This document shows, one piece after another, positions 26,341 to 34,874 of a stretch of 64,000 bases of DNA. Location: the NCBI RefSeq assembly GCF_030348825.1, contig NZ_JAUCES010000005.1, positions 1,054,001-1,118,000 of the forward strand, read 5' to 3'. The position numbers were made by a program, and so were the translations under genes. The DNA is from Fictibacillus sp. b24 (GTDB taxonomy: Bacteria > Bacillota > Bacilli > Bacillales > Fictibacillaceae). A model generated the notes under the pieces. That model searched no databases. It had not been told where the DNA came from and worked only from the letters and a program-made list of their open reading frames with translations. The stretch's first letter is position 1, and each line of letters begins with the position of its first letter.

Positions 26341-27648
26341 TCAAAGCGTTAAGAAATTCTCAATAACCTGTCCATCTGTTTGTCCTAGGTTAAGACCTAA
26401 TAATCTTGCGAATGTAGGTCCTTCATCAACTAGATGCATAGAACGAATAACTGCATCCTGCTGTACACCTTTACCTGCTAGCATAAGAATAGTCGTATAG
26501 TTTTCCTTTTCAGGAGAATAGCCATGACAGGCATGTGTATAACGTTTTGCCCTTACATCCCGATCTGTTATTTCATGGAATAAGGTCCCTTCATATTCTT
26601 CGTTAAAATAAAAACCTCGTTTTGCTTCTACCATAAAGGAACAATTCTCATCGGCACCCATTGCTTCTGCTTCTTTCTGACTGTAAATCTTTTCAATTCC
26701 GTTTGTTTCATTGCTTATTAAATTCTCTAGCAGTCTCCTTACTACCTCCTTTGTATGAGTGTCTGAAGAATTCTTTACGTAAATATATGCTGAACCATCG
26801 CAACTTTTGCAATAGGCTTTCCAATTTTTCAACCGGCCCTTTGTATCGACATCAAGTAAGTGATGCTCTCTGAACAGAACGTTGAGTTTAATCGCTTTGT
26901 ATTCATCTAAAGCGCTGTGGTCACCCAAGACAGCGATTGTTGTGTCATCGTAAATATCAGCATCCTTTAAGGCTTGAACGATTTTTCCAAGCCGATTGTC
27001 ATGTCGTTTTAGAGCATCCATTGCTTCCTTTGAAGAAAAGCCATGATAATGTCTCTGTGAATCCAGATCAACGAAATGCACAAGTAAAAGCTGTGGTTTT
27101 TTATTTTTAATGGTATGTACAGTGGACGCTAACACAAAATCATCGAGTTCTGGCTGATGCAATCCGTTTCGCAAATGGCCAAATCGCCGGTTCATATCTA
27201 GTTGATATCGTTTGCTGCCGTTTATAAGCGAAACCGGAATTTGATGATGATATTTTCGGTTCGCAAAAATCTCAGGCATATTATAGTCAATATTTGCTCT
27301 AGCGGTAACCGGCCATAATAAAGCGGCCGTTTTCATGCCTGCATTTTTAGCTTCATCATATAAAGTTGTCCCTCGCACATGTTTACGGTGCCAATACCAA
27401 TCTGGAGAGACTCTTCCTGGTTGAAGAAACGTATTATTAACGACCCCATGGTTCTTCGGGTAATTACCGGTCACAATCGTTGTATGACAAGGGTACGTCA
27501 CAGAAGGGTAGATCGTCTCGACATGTTTACAGTGCGAACCCCGCTGCAGGAAATCTTTAAAATGTGGAAGCTGCTCCAACATAGGTAAATCAAGAGAAGA
27601 TAGACAATCAAAAGAAATTACGACTAAATAATCGGTGAGACGAGACAT
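26341..27648 (-). CDS. Alkaline phosphatase superfamily protein (nucleotide pyrophosphatase/phosphodiesterase type)
   Basis: The 435-residue protein lacks a signal peptide. Metal and nucleophile regions are visible: VISFDCLSS (metal Asp), YPSVTYPCHTTIVTGNYPKN (nucleophile Thr region), VHFVDLDSQRHYHG (metal Asp and His), VLGDHSALDE (Asp-His pair) and HACHGYSPEK (final His). Members hydrolyse phosphodiesters or pyrophosphates. The cytoplasmic location and unknown substrate leave the role open. The ATG follows GGAGG. It is upstream of the MFS gene on the same strand. Confidence 0.83.
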   Translation of the reverse strand: MSRLTDYLVVISFDCLSSLDLPMLEQLPHFKDFLQRGSHCKHVETIYPSVTYPCHTTIVTGNYPKNHGVVNNTFLQPGRVSPDWYWHRKHVRGTTLYDEAKNAGMKTAALLWPVTARANIDYNMPEIFANRKYHHQIPVSLINGSKRYQLDMNRRFGHLRNGLHQPELDDFVLASTVHTIKNKKPQLLLVHFVDLDSQRHYHGFSSKEAMDALKRHDNRLGKIVQALKDADIYDDTTIAVLGDHSALDEYKAIKLNVLFREHHLLDVDTKGRLKNWKAYCKSCDGSAYIYVKNSSDTHTKEVVRRLLENLISNETNGIEKIYSQKEAEAMGADENCSFMVEAKRGFYFNEEYEGTLFHEITDRDVRAKRYTHACHGYSPEKENYTTILMLAGKGVQQDAVIRSMHLVDEGPTFARLLGLNLGQTDGQVIENFLTL

Positions 27649-27813
27649 AACATTCCTCCATAAATTCTAAGATTATCCCTCTATGGTAAATCATAGCATA
27701 CAGAAATTAAACGAGTGTAAAGTGTTTATTTAAACATAAAATGTAAGCTTGTCCTTTCCAAAGTTTGTAAGTTGTGTTATGAATGTAGTATCTCATTATG
27801 AGCGGGTGATTGA

Positions 27814-28248
27814 GTGTTTAAATGGTGGTTAGGCGTCGTTTTGATGATTTTTATTTTTACAGGAGTTACGGCATATTTGTACACTATGGATTACGCATCT
27901 GAAAAAGCAATGATTGAAATATCGAAGGAATTAACCTCAAATGAAGGAGAAATCAACAAACTTTTGGAGGATCCTGAAATACGGAAGTATATTGAAACAG
28001 GTGAGGTTCCTAAAAAGAAACTTCCTTTTAAAACAAAGAATGAAGCAGTATCGTTTATCTCTGATCGATATTCCATTCAAGAACTAGCTAGTATTAGAGA
28101 AAAAGTAAGCAAAGGTTTGAACGAAAAAGAAAAGATTGCTGTGTATGAAAAACTGTTAGAAAAAGTTACTGATGAAGAGCTGATGGCATTGAAAGTAGTA
28201 GCTCTAAATGAGGTTAAGAAAAAAAACACCAACAAAAAAAGCCCGTAA
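27814..28248 (+). CDS. Single-helix membrane-anchored protein, unknown function
   Basis: The 144-residue protein starts at a GTG (MFKWWLGVVLM). An N-terminal anchor covers residues 3-24, followed by a charged, helical external domain (LLEDPEIRKYIETGE, LNEKEKIAVYEKLLEKV) and a Lys-rich end. I do not recognise the family; the domain resembles small Bacillus proteins of unknown role. It is a single gene closed by a short terminator. Confidence 0.65.
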   Translation: MFKWWLGVVLMIFIFTGVTAYLYTMDYASEKAMIEISKELTSNEGEINKLLEDPEIRKYIETGEVPKKKLPFKTKNEAVSFISDRYSIQELASIREKVSKGLNEKEKIAVYEKLLEKVTDEELMALKVVALNEVKKKNTNKKSP

Positions 28249-28260
28249 TTGGGCTTTTTT
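28234..28260. terminator. Bidirectional terminator
   Basis: The sequence AAAAAAAGCCC-GTAATT-GGGCTTTTTT lies between convergent genes. Confidence 0.85.
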
Positions 28261-28267
28261 GTATACG

Positions 28268-29005
28268 CTAAAATGAGATTGTAATGTTCCCGCCGTCTTT
28301 TGAAATGTGATAGCTTTCGTGTTCTCCAATTTCCACTACAGTTTCTTCTCCCGTTTCTATTACACCCTGAATCTGATTCTTGATAGAAGGATGCATATCA
28401 CATAGAATTTCTGCCTTTTCAATAGATACTGAACGAGAACCCGTGCTAAACATCATAATTGCCTGATTGCTGCTATTGTCAAACATCGCAAAACAATCGC
28501 TAAATTCAATAGCATATAAAGTAGCATGGTGTTTTTTAGCAATATTCACTAAATGCTTTAAATTCTCATCTGCTCGATTCATTAAGTTCACATACGTGTA
28601 TCCATCAATTACTTTTGTATCTGGCATACTTGTTTGTGCTTGAGCTTTTTTATGTTGAGTTACACTTTTATTTTCAACAGGTTGAATGGGAACAAGTTTC
28701 GTTTCAGATTTTTTGGGCTGTAAATTTACGGATGACTGATCTTTTTCAATACTATTTTCTGTGTCTACTTTCTGTTTTTCACCTTCTGATTGACGCTGGA
28801 TTGAAGAATTTTGAGAAGCAGGTGTTTGAGTTTCCTTAACTTTATTTTCTTCAGTATGTTTTGCAGGAACAAATTCATCTTCTATTTTTAGGGAAGCCTT
28901 TTGCTCAGTTGCTTTAGCCTTACTTTCAAAATCGCCATAATTCAAAACCCCAACGGTCAATAGGGCAGCTGTTGCAAAGATTACCATACGATTCTTTTTA
29001 TTCAA
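28268..29005 (-). CDS. Exported or anchored protein with Gln/Lys-rich linker, unknown function
   Basis: The 245-residue protein starts at a TTG after GAGGGGGA. An N-terminal hydrophobic segment (VIFATAALLTVGVLNYGDF) acts as signal or anchor. A low-complexity region follows (about 35-125, rich in Q, S, K, T, E), then a folded C-terminal domain of ~115 residues (GYTYVNLMNRADENLKHLV, AIEFSDCFAMFDN). I do not recognise the family. It is monocistronic. Confidence 0.6.
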   Translation of the reverse strand: MNKKNRMVIFATAALLTVGVLNYGDFESKAKATEQKASLKIEDEFVPAKHTEENKVKETQTPASQNSSIQRQSEGEKQKVDTENSIEKDQSSVNLQPKKSETKLVPIQPVENKSVTQHKKAQAQTSMPDTKVIDGYTYVNLMNRADENLKHLVNIAKKHHATLYAIEFSDCFAMFDNSSNQAIMMFSTGSRSVSIEKAEILCDMHPSIKNQIQGVIETGEETVVEIGEHESYHISKDGGNITISF

Positions 29006-29147
29006 TCTTATTTCCCCCTCAAGTACATCTTGTTACTTATTAGACGAGGTAATGATCAAAAGGGTTTCATAATTGTTACAAAAACATTTCGGGAATGTTT
29101 CAGATTAAAAATATAGAAAATTCAAAATAATGAAGGGGATTTGTTTT

Positions 29148-29216
29148 ATGAAAAGAAATCCTATTAATAAGCTAATATCTGTGAAGGGAGGAAGAAAGGG
29201 CAGGATAACTACATAA
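29148..29216 (+). CDS. Possible 22-residue basic peptide
   Basis: ATG follows GAAGGGG at nine-base spacing and encodes a peptide starting MKRNPINKLI and ending KGRITT, strongly basic. It ends just before the cre site upstream of the symporter genes. It could be a leader peptide or chance; no family is recognised. Confidence 0.3.
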   Translation: MKRNPINKLISVKGGRKGRITT

Positions 29217-29218
29217 AA

Positions 29219-29233
29219 ATGTAAGCGCTGACA
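29219..29233 (+). promoter_or_regulatory. cre site (CcpA operator) upstream of the symporter operon
   Basis: ATGTAAGCGCTGACA fits the cre consensus WTGNAANCGNWNNCW at every position. It lies 58 bases before the accessory peptide start, so carbon catabolite control of the symporter is likely. Confidence 0.75.
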
Positions 29234-29290
29234 AAACGCATCTTGAATAACCACATAATGCTTTCCATATTACTTAAGGAGGAGATTGTA

Positions 29291-29407
29291 TTGCTTGGAA
29301 TGGAAGACGGTGTAATAACGTTCGTATGGATCGCTACTGTAATCTCTGCAATTGGCTGTGTTGTTTTCGGTGGAATCATGTGGAATAAAGGAGGCAATGA
29401 TTCATAA
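29291..29407 (+). CDS. Symporter small accessory protein
   Basis: The 38-residue single-helix peptide starts at a TTG seven bases after AAGGAGGA. It has a short acidic N-terminus (MLGMEDG), a hydrophobic helix (ITFVWIATVISAIGCVVFGG) and the tail MWNKGGNDS. Peptides of this kind are annotated next to sodium:solute symporters in many Bacilli and probably stabilise or modulate the transporter. Its stop overlaps the symporter start (TAATG), giving tight coupling. Confidence 0.75.
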   Translation: MLGMEDGVITFVWIATVISAIGCVVFGGIMWNKGGNDS

Positions 29408-31005
29408 TGAATTTTGCAGTCTTAATACCGATTCTTATCGTATATATGGGGATCATGTCATGGCTCGCATATTATGGATACAAAAAGACCGTAACAGAAT
29501 CAGACTATTTGGTTGGTGGACGAAACATTCATCCAGCAGTTATGGCGCTTTCTTATGGAGCTACCTTTATTAGTACTTCTGCCATCGTTGGATTTGGAGG
29601 AGTTTCAGCAGCTCATGGATTTAGTTTGCTATGGCTTGCATTTCTTAATATTGTCCTTGGGATCTTTGTAGCTTTTGCGATTTTTGGAACGAAAATTCGG
29701 AAGCTTTCATTAGAATTAAATGCTACCACGTTTCCTACTCTTTTAGGAAAACGTTATGATTCTAAATTTATAACCGTTTTTTCTGGAAGCATGATTTTTA
29801 TTTTAATGCCGGCATATACAAGCATTGTTTTGATCGGAGGCGGGCGCTTTCTCCAAGAATCAATGTCTATGAATTTCAATCTGGCGCTAATTCTTCTAGC
29901 TGCTATTATTGCGATTTATGTAGTTACTGGAGGCATCAAGGCCGTCATGTATACAGATGCTTTCGGGGCAGTTGTCATGTTGATCGGAATGGCTATCTTC
30001 TTATTTGTAACGTACCAAGCCGTTGGCGGAATTATTGAAGGCCACAGCGGATTAAGTGCAATGAAGGACCTCGTGCCGCAAGCTCTTGTTGACCAAGGAC
30101 ATCAAGGCTGGACAAGCATGCCTGAATTAGGTTCTCCGCTTTGGTGGACGATTGTTAGTACGATCATTATGGGAGTAGGCGTAGGTGTTCTTGCGCAGCC
30201 TCAGCTTGCCATGAGATGTATGGCCGTAAAAGATGACAGAGCTTTGTATCGCTCGGTTTTAGTCGGTGGAATCTTTATCTTCTTTATGACAGGTGCTGCT
30301 TTTGTAATCGGACCACTAAGCAACCTTTATTTTTATGAGAATACAGGTGGAATTGCCTTAACTGCGGCTAAAGGAAATGTTGATCTGATCATACCAATTT
30401 TCATTAATCAGCTCATGCCTGACTGGTTTATTTATCTTTTTACTCTAACGTTATTATCAGCCACTATATCAACAATCAGTTCATTAATTCACGTTCAAGC
30501 AACAGCTTTCGGCCAAGATATATTAAAGACTCTTGGTGTTCAATCTCTTTTCGGATCTAAGCTTAACCCTTCAAGAATCGGAGTAGTTGTTGGTGTGATC
30601 GCGGCTGTTATCTTAGCCTATTTACTCCCGGCAGGAATTATTGCTCAAGCGACTGCTTTTTGGTTTGGTATTTGTGCTGCAGGATTCTTGCCAGCACTTA
30701 TTGGAGCACTATATTGGAAAAGAGCAACGAAAGCAGCTGCAACTGCTAGCATGATTACAGGTTTTACAGTGAGTATCATCGGATTCTTGTTCTTACATCT
30801 AAAAGAAGCTGCAGCGATTGGCTTATCTCAAGCTTTGTTCGGTAAGGCAACTGTACTTCCTTTTCCTTGGACCCACATCGATCCTTTGTTCTACGCCCTT
30901 CCTTTATCCGCTGCTGTCTTTGTCGTTGTCAGCTTGCTCGATAAAAGTACAAATGTAAAAAAACAAACAGAAAAAGGAACAATAGTGCCAGCTGTTTCCG
31001 AGTAA
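29407..31005 (+). CDS. Sodium:solute symporter (SSS) family transporter
   Basis: The 532-residue protein has about 13 helices. Family features are the DYLVGGRNIHPAVMALSYGA segment after helix 1, the unwound GATFISTSAIVGFGG region and the QPQLAMRCMAVKDDR loop. Substrates in this family include sugars, proline, pantothenate, acetate and other organic acids; this one is not identified. The upstream cre site suggests an alternative carbon source. It is preceded by its small accessory peptide gene. Confidence 0.88.
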   Translation: MNFAVLIPILIVYMGIMSWLAYYGYKKTVTESDYLVGGRNIHPAVMALSYGATFISTSAIVGFGGVSAAHGFSLLWLAFLNIVLGIFVAFAIFGTKIRKLSLELNATTFPTLLGKRYDSKFITVFSGSMIFILMPAYTSIVLIGGGRFLQESMSMNFNLALILLAAIIAIYVVTGGIKAVMYTDAFGAVVMLIGMAIFLFVTYQAVGGIIEGHSGLSAMKDLVPQALVDQGHQGWTSMPELGSPLWWTIVSTIIMGVGVGVLAQPQLAMRCMAVKDDRALYRSVLVGGIFIFFMTGAAFVIGPLSNLYFYENTGGIALTAAKGNVDLIIPIFINQLMPDWFIYLFTLTLLSATISTISSLIHVQATAFGQDILKTLGVQSLFGSKLNPSRIGVVVGVIAAVILAYLLPAGIIAQATAFWFGICAAGFLPALIGALYWKRATKAAATASMITGFTVSIIGFLFLHLKEAAAIGLSQALFGKATVLPFPWTHIDPLFYALPLSAAVFVVVSLLDKSTNVKKQTEKGTIVPAVSE

Positions 31006-31105
31006 TTTAAAAGGTCCCTTGCTAATAGTAAGGGATCTTCTTACAGGTGAAGTATGAACCTTCTTTTTTTGTCGCAAACTAAGAACAGAAGAAGGAGGTT
31101 TTTTT

Positions 31106-31558
31106 ATGGAACAAGCAAAAGTCATTATCATGAAATTTATCGTGTGCCTAATCGCCTTTTGGATAGGATTAGATTTGTTTTTTGATGCAACTATAAGTGA
31201 CATCGTTTCATTCGCTGTAACAACAACCGTTATTACTTATATCATTGCAGACCGTATTCTTCTGCCGCGTATCGGAAAAACAAACACACTAATGGCTGAG
31301 TTTATATTAGCATACCTTGTGGTTTGGATCTTTGGATCGATTTTATTAGATGGATATTTGCAAATAGCATGGGGAAGTGTGATATCAGCCGGTATCATCA
31401 CGGCTACAGAAGTATTTGTTCATCAATACTTACTTAAACATATAAAGGGAACGGAGAAAAATCAAAGACAGCATAGAAGATTCAGACCAGGCTTCCGATA
31501 TGCAACGGAATTTGCAGAAGAACAAGATCCAAGAGGGAAAAAGAATAAAGATGAATAA
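31106..31558 (+). CDS. DUF2512 (YndM-like) membrane protein
   Basis: The 150-residue protein has four helices (about 8-25, 32-50, 58-80 and 86-105) and a long basic tail (TEKNQRQHRRFRPGF). The pattern matches the DUF2512/YndM family common in Bacillus and of unknown role. The ATG follows AGAAGGAGG. It is monocistronic with a strong bidirectional terminator. Confidence 0.75.
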   Translation: MEQAKVIIMKFIVCLIAFWIGLDLFFDATISDIVSFAVTTTVITYIIADRILLPRIGKTNTLMAEFILAYLVVWIFGSILLDGYLQIAWGSVISAGIITATEVFVHQYLLKHIKGTEKNQRQHRRFRPGFRYATEFAEEQDPRGKKNKDE

Positions 31559-31560
31559 AA

Positions 31561-31609
31561 AAGAGGTTGACTCAGAAGTTTCTACACTCTGAGTCAACCT
31601 CTTTCTTTT
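31561..31609. terminator. Bidirectional terminator
   Basis: The arms AAGAGGTTGACTCAGA and CTGAGTCAACCTCTTT lie between convergent genes. Confidence 0.9.
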
Positions 31610-31610
31610 A

Positions 31611-31994
31611 TTATTTTGCAATATATGTAGCTAATGCTTTTTGAACATCAAAAATACTTTTATCTTTTTTAAATTGTTTGGAAATAGGAAGTGCAGTGCT
31701 AGAAATCCAAATTTTTAATTCTGAATCTAAATCAAATGTTCCGGCTGTCTCAACGCTGAAATGCGTAATACTCTTATATGGTATTGAATGAAATTCTGTT
31801 TTCTTTCCTGTGATTCCTTGCTTATCAATTAAGATCAATCGTGTATTGGTAAACACTAAATAGTCACGGATAATTTTATAACCTTTTTCAATTCTTTCAT
31901 TCTCAGCAACAATTAATTCTAGTTCTTTCTCAACTTCATGAAGATCTACTTCTGAAGCATTCCCTAATAATCCACTTAAAATTCCCATATTCAT
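31611..31994 (-). CDS. PH-domain-containing protein (bacterial PH, YvbH-like)
   Basis: The 127-residue cytosolic protein has the bacterial PH fold pattern: IRDYLVFTNTRLILIDKQGI (strands 3-4), then TEFHSIPYKSITHFSVETAG and a C-terminal helix (FDVQKALATYIAK). Members are common in Bacilli and their function is largely unknown. The ATG is preceded by GGAGG. It converges on the DUF2512 gene. Confidence 0.8.
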   Translation of the reverse strand: MNMGILSGLLGNASEVDLHEVEKELELIVAENERIEKGYKIIRDYLVFTNTRLILIDKQGITGKKTEFHSIPYKSITHFSVETAGTFDLDSELKIWISSTALPISKQFKKDKSIFDVQKALATYIAK

Positions 31995-32109
31995 TCCTCC
32001 AAGTTATTTATTTATTATGCTTTATATTCACCATAACTTATTTAACACCTTTTATTAAGAAATAGATTTCCAATACCATAATAAGGAACAAGTAGGAAAT
32101 AGAAGAAAT

Positions 32110-32134
32110 AAAAAACACTCGGATTGAGTGTTTT
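32110..32134 (-). terminator. Terminator downstream of the tRNA-Ala fragment
   Basis: The arms AACACTC and GAGTGTT are followed on the minus strand by TTTTTT. It could be the original terminator of the tRNA-Ala unit before islet insertion. Confidence 0.55.
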
Positions 32135-32177
32135 GGACTGTAGTTTGAACCCTGAATCTTTCATTGCTTTTAAACGT

Positions 32178-32230
32178 TTATGTATGGTGGAGACTAGCGG
32201 GATTGAGCCGCTGACCTTTTGGCTGCCAGC
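32178..32230 (-). pseudogene. Partial tRNA-Ala copy, possible attachment-site scar
   Basis: The 53 bases match the 3' part of the intact tRNA-Ala (34449-34501) at 51 of 53 positions, from the anticodon loop through the CCA end and a few flanking bases. The 5' half is missing, and the T-loop has two changes. Orientation is the same, so the two copies are direct repeats bounding 2.2 kb. Confidence 0.75.
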
Positions 32231-32290
32231 GTGTAGAGGACAGTTTCCTGTAGTCGATTAGTATTTCCTAAAAATCCATGTAATCAGTAT

Positions 32291-32436
32291 TTAAAGAACA
32301 TCTATCGAAGTAAAATGAACCCCTGTTTCCTTATAATTTCTATAGTGTGTGACCAGAATGTGACCAGATTGAAATACCATTTCTAAAGATGTGACACTAT
32401 GCCAATATTTGTTGTTTGAGTGGGAATCCCACTCTT
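32291..32436 (-). pseudogene. Possible integrase C-terminal remnant
   Basis: A short minus-strand frame contains VFQSGHILVTHYRNYKETG before its stop, resembling the tail of phage-type tyrosine integrases that lie next to attachment sites. There is no start and no catalytic motif. The attribution is weak and rests largely on location. Confidence 0.3.
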
Positions 32437-32442
32437 TTTTTT
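32418..32442 (+). terminator. Terminator-like palindrome
   Basis: GAGTGGGAATCCCACTC is followed by T8. There is no complete gene upstream; it may be a leftover of a lost gene. Confidence 0.6.
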
Positions 32443-32522
32443 ATTTAAGCTCAAAAAATAATAATGATATATAGGAATTAATCCAGTTATCCTAATCATT
32501 TTAATGCAAACTCCTAACCTCT

Positions 32523-32710
32523 CTACGGGGAACGAGAACTACGTGTATATTCATAATAAAAATCACGTGCATCAGAATTAAATGCTTTGTCATATTCGTC
32601 GATATCATCATAAATATGTTCTTTTACCATCTCCAGCAACTCATAATTGGTTTCGTTTCTGTAATCATTTCATCAGGCAATTGTACTCCATAATATAATG
32701 TTGTAGAGTG
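32523..32710 (-). pseudogene. Frameshifted gene remnant, unknown family
   Basis: Reading the minus strand, one frame gives STTLYYGVQLPDEMITET and the next frame continues NYELLEMVKEHIYDDIDEYD up to a stop at 32523. This is one protein-like sequence broken by a single-base shift. No start or upstream part remains. Confidence 0.45.
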
Positions 32711-32933
32711 CCCTTATTTCTGAAACAGATTAACTAATCAAGAGGGACTGTTTATCCAGGTAAGCTTCTAGGGTTTTGGATATTGAGTTTTTCCGGAGGA
32801 GACTTTTTTAAGGTCTACACCACCCAACGCTGCCAATCTAGACGAAAGAATGAGTCTTCTTAGTAGTTTTAATTGGAAAATAATGTTAGAATTTATTTGG
32901 GGTTTTATTACCAAAACGGAGGTGTAAAGTGAA

Positions 32934-34286
32934 GTGATTTATAGAAAGGTTCTAATAGGATTTTGTGTTTCTCAACTCTTACTTTTTACTGCATGCAGTG
33001 ATAAGACAACCAAGGAAAAGCCAATAGAGCAAGAACAAATCGAGAAAAAAGAAGAGAGTGTGACTGTAGCAGAACAGAAGGCAGCGTTACCTGATAATTT
33101 TTTCCTAGATAATCGAATGAAACTGGCAGAAAAAATAGGGAATGGCTCAGTTCTAATTCTTTATGGAAAAAGGAATGCAGAAATGACGGTTGTTAAAAAT
33201 CCGGATGATCAAACCAAACTAGGTGCAGACCGCAATTTTTATTACCTGACAGGAATAAAGGATCCGGAAGGGATTGTAGTTATTCGGAAAGAGGAAGATG
33301 AAATAAAAGAAACCTTGTATACTTCTAAAGATTTGAAGCAATCTAAAGAAATTTCAAAGATTCAAACCATCAAAGAAATACAAACCTTTAAGAAAGACCA
33401 AGGTAACCTATTAACCGAGTCGAATGTATTATATGTTGATTTAGGACCTCTTGAGAGAACTGAAATACAAATTATAAGTGAGTTACAAAATGAAGCGAAT
33501 AAAAAAGGAATCGCCATCCAAAATATCTACCCCGTGCTAACCACCTTCAGGATGGTAAAAACTGTAGATGAGATTAACATGATTAGGGATGCTATCTCTG
33601 TTACAAATGCAGGTATCAAAGCTATGATGAAAGCTTCTATTACTAATAAAGATGAAAAAGATCTCGAGCAAGTGTTCAGGAAAGAACTAAAAGAAAGAAA
33701 TATAAAGAGGATGAGTTTTGATCCAATCATTGGCGGAGGGAAAAACTCTACTGATATTCACTACCTACATAATGATCAACCCATAAAGCCTGATGACATA
33801 GTCGTTACGGATGTTGGTGCAGAATATGATTACTACGCAGCGGATATTACACGGACCTTCCCCTCTGATGGAACTTTTACAGACCGTCAGAGACAAATTT
33901 ATGAGATCGTTTTAAAAGCTCAAGAAGAAACCATTAAAGCTGTGAGACCTGGAATAACTCTTATGGACCTAGAAAAAACAGCAAAATCTGCCCTTACAGA
34001 AGGCTTAATACAAGCAAACATTATATCGGAGGAATCCCAGTTGCGTGACTATTATCCACATATGGTTTCTCATCATATAGGTCTTGATGTCCATGATGTT
34101 ACTGACTTTGAATTGCCTCTTCAGCCAGGGAATGTGATCAGTATTGAACCTGGAATCTATCTTATAAATGAACAATTAGGTGTAAGGATTGAAGACAATC
34201 TTTTAATAACAGAGGGCGGGAACGAAATTTTGTCCAAAGACTTAATAAAAACAGTCGAAGAGATTGAAAGTTTTATGAAACCTTAA
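32934..34286 (+). CDS. M24-family aminopeptidase P-like lipoprotein
   Basis: The 450-residue protein starts at a GTG after GGAGGTG. A lipoprotein signal (lipobox LFTAC) and a Lys/Glu-rich linker precede an AMP_N domain (about 50-190) and an M24 pita-bread catalytic domain. All metal ligands are visible: VVTDVGAEYDYYAADITRTF (two Asp), SHHIGLDVHD (His), ISIEPGIYL (Glu) and VRIEDNLLI (Glu). It should release N-terminal residues next to proline at the outer membrane face. Most aminopeptidase P enzymes are cytosolic, so surface anchoring is unusual. It is the only intact gene in the tRNA-bounded islet. Confidence 0.82.
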   Translation: MIYRKVLIGFCVSQLLLFTACSDKTTKEKPIEQEQIEKKEESVTVAEQKAALPDNFFLDNRMKLAEKIGNGSVLILYGKRNAEMTVVKNPDDQTKLGADRNFYYLTGIKDPEGIVVIRKEEDEIKETLYTSKDLKQSKEISKIQTIKEIQTFKKDQGNLLTESNVLYVDLGPLERTEIQIISELQNEANKKGIAIQNIYPVLTTFRMVKTVDEINMIRDAISVTNAGIKAMMKASITNKDEKDLEQVFRKELKERNIKRMSFDPIIGGGKNSTDIHYLHNDQPIKPDDIVVTDVGAEYDYYAADITRTFPSDGTFTDRQRQIYEIVLKAQEETIKAVRPGITLMDLEKTAKSALTEGLIQANIISEESQLRDYYPHMVSHHIGLDVHDVTDFELPLQPGNVISIEPGIYLINEQLGVRIEDNLLITEGGNEILSKDLIKTVEEIESFMKP

Positions 34287-34410
34287 TAGCAACGGATTTT
34301 TTCTATGAAGCCTTTGAAATCACTTCAGCAATATCACTTACGCACAAATGAGGTTTAGTGATTATTTAGAGGTAAAAAGAAGGAAATATTGCTAAAAGCA
34401 GATAAGAACA

Positions 34411-34443
34411 AAAAATAAAACCCTTGATTCCTCAAGGGTTTTC
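34411..34443 (-). terminator. Terminator of tRNA-Ala
   Basis: The arms AAACCCTTGA and TCAAGGGTTT are followed on the minus strand by TATTTTTTG. Confidence 0.85.
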
Positions 34444-34455
34444 GACTGTTATGTA

Positions 34456-34531
34456 TGGTGGAGACTAGCGGGATCGAACCGCTGACCTTTTGGCTGCCAG
34501 CCAAACGCTCTCCCAGCTGAGCTAAGCCCCC
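34456..34531 (-). tRNA. tRNA-Ala (anticodon GGC)
   Basis: This is a complete 76-base cloverleaf with encoded CCA. The acceptor GGGGGCT pairs with AGTCTCC with two G-T wobbles. The D arm is GCTC/GAGC, the anticodon stem TTTGG/CCAAA with loop CTGGCAG (anticodon GGC), and the T arm AGCGG/CCGCT with loop TTCGATC. A terminator follows on the minus strand. Confidence 0.95.
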
Positions 34532-34737
34532 ATTTGTTACTGACATAGAAAATTATATAGTTTATCTAAAGAGTGAGCAAGCTTTTTATGGATAAATCTG
34601 CATAATAAACTTCTTTTACTCACACAATGAAATAAGATTGTTTTCTTCATATATAAATAAATGTGTGTAAGCTTTGTCCAAGAGGGGATGAAGCTTTTTT
34701 ATATAAGTCTTTTATACCTGAAAACATACACTTTAAA

Positions 34738-34756
34738 ACTGGTATAGACAACTAGT
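34738..34756. promoter_or_regulatory. NagR/DasR-type GntR operator upstream of nagZ
   Basis: ACTGGTATAGACAACTAGT is a near-palindrome of the type bound by HutC-subfamily GntR regulators of amino-sugar genes. An identical copy occurs at 38277-38295. Confidence 0.75.
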
Positions 34757-34837
34757 CCTAGAAGGCTGAAGGACTTAAGTTCTGTTTTGTCCCCTTACGA
34801 CAGGAACCGCACTTTTTCTACCGAAAAGTGACAAAGA

Positions 34838-34852
34838 AAGAAAGCGCTACCA
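34838..34852 (+). promoter_or_regulatory. cre-like site upstream of nagZ
   Basis: AAGAAAGCGCTACCA matches the cre consensus except at position 2. It lies 22 bases before the TTG start, suggesting CcpA repression of the nagZ-namZ unit. Confidence 0.55.
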
Positions 34853-34874
34853 AAAATAAAAGGAGGTATGAATA

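Larger units (their letters stand above)
31995..32933. other. Gene-poor 0.94-kb stretch: tRNA fragment, terminators and gene remnants
   Basis: This stretch holds, in order, an A/T-rich promoter area, a bidirectional hairpin (32110-32134), a partial tRNA-Ala copy (32178-32230), a possible integrase tail remnant on the minus strand (32291-32436), a terminator-like palindrome (32418-32442), a frameshifted minus-strand gene remnant (32523-32710), and the promoter region of the M24 peptidase gene. Confidence 0.6.
34532..34874. other. 343-bp region upstream of nagZ
   Basis: This region carries the 5' flank of tRNA-Ala, the 19-bp operator at 34738, a cre-like site at 34838 and the nagZ ribosome site. 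No further gene is seen. Confidence 0.6.

Noticed and set aside
32178-32230. A second functional tRNA-Ala
   Set aside because: The 5' half (acceptor and D arm) is absent and the T-loop is altered, so it cannot fold into a tRNA.
34355-34546. 63-codon minus-strand frame over tRNA-Ala
   Set aside because: Most of it is translation of the tRNA gene itself, a well-known false coding signal, and there is no ribosome site.
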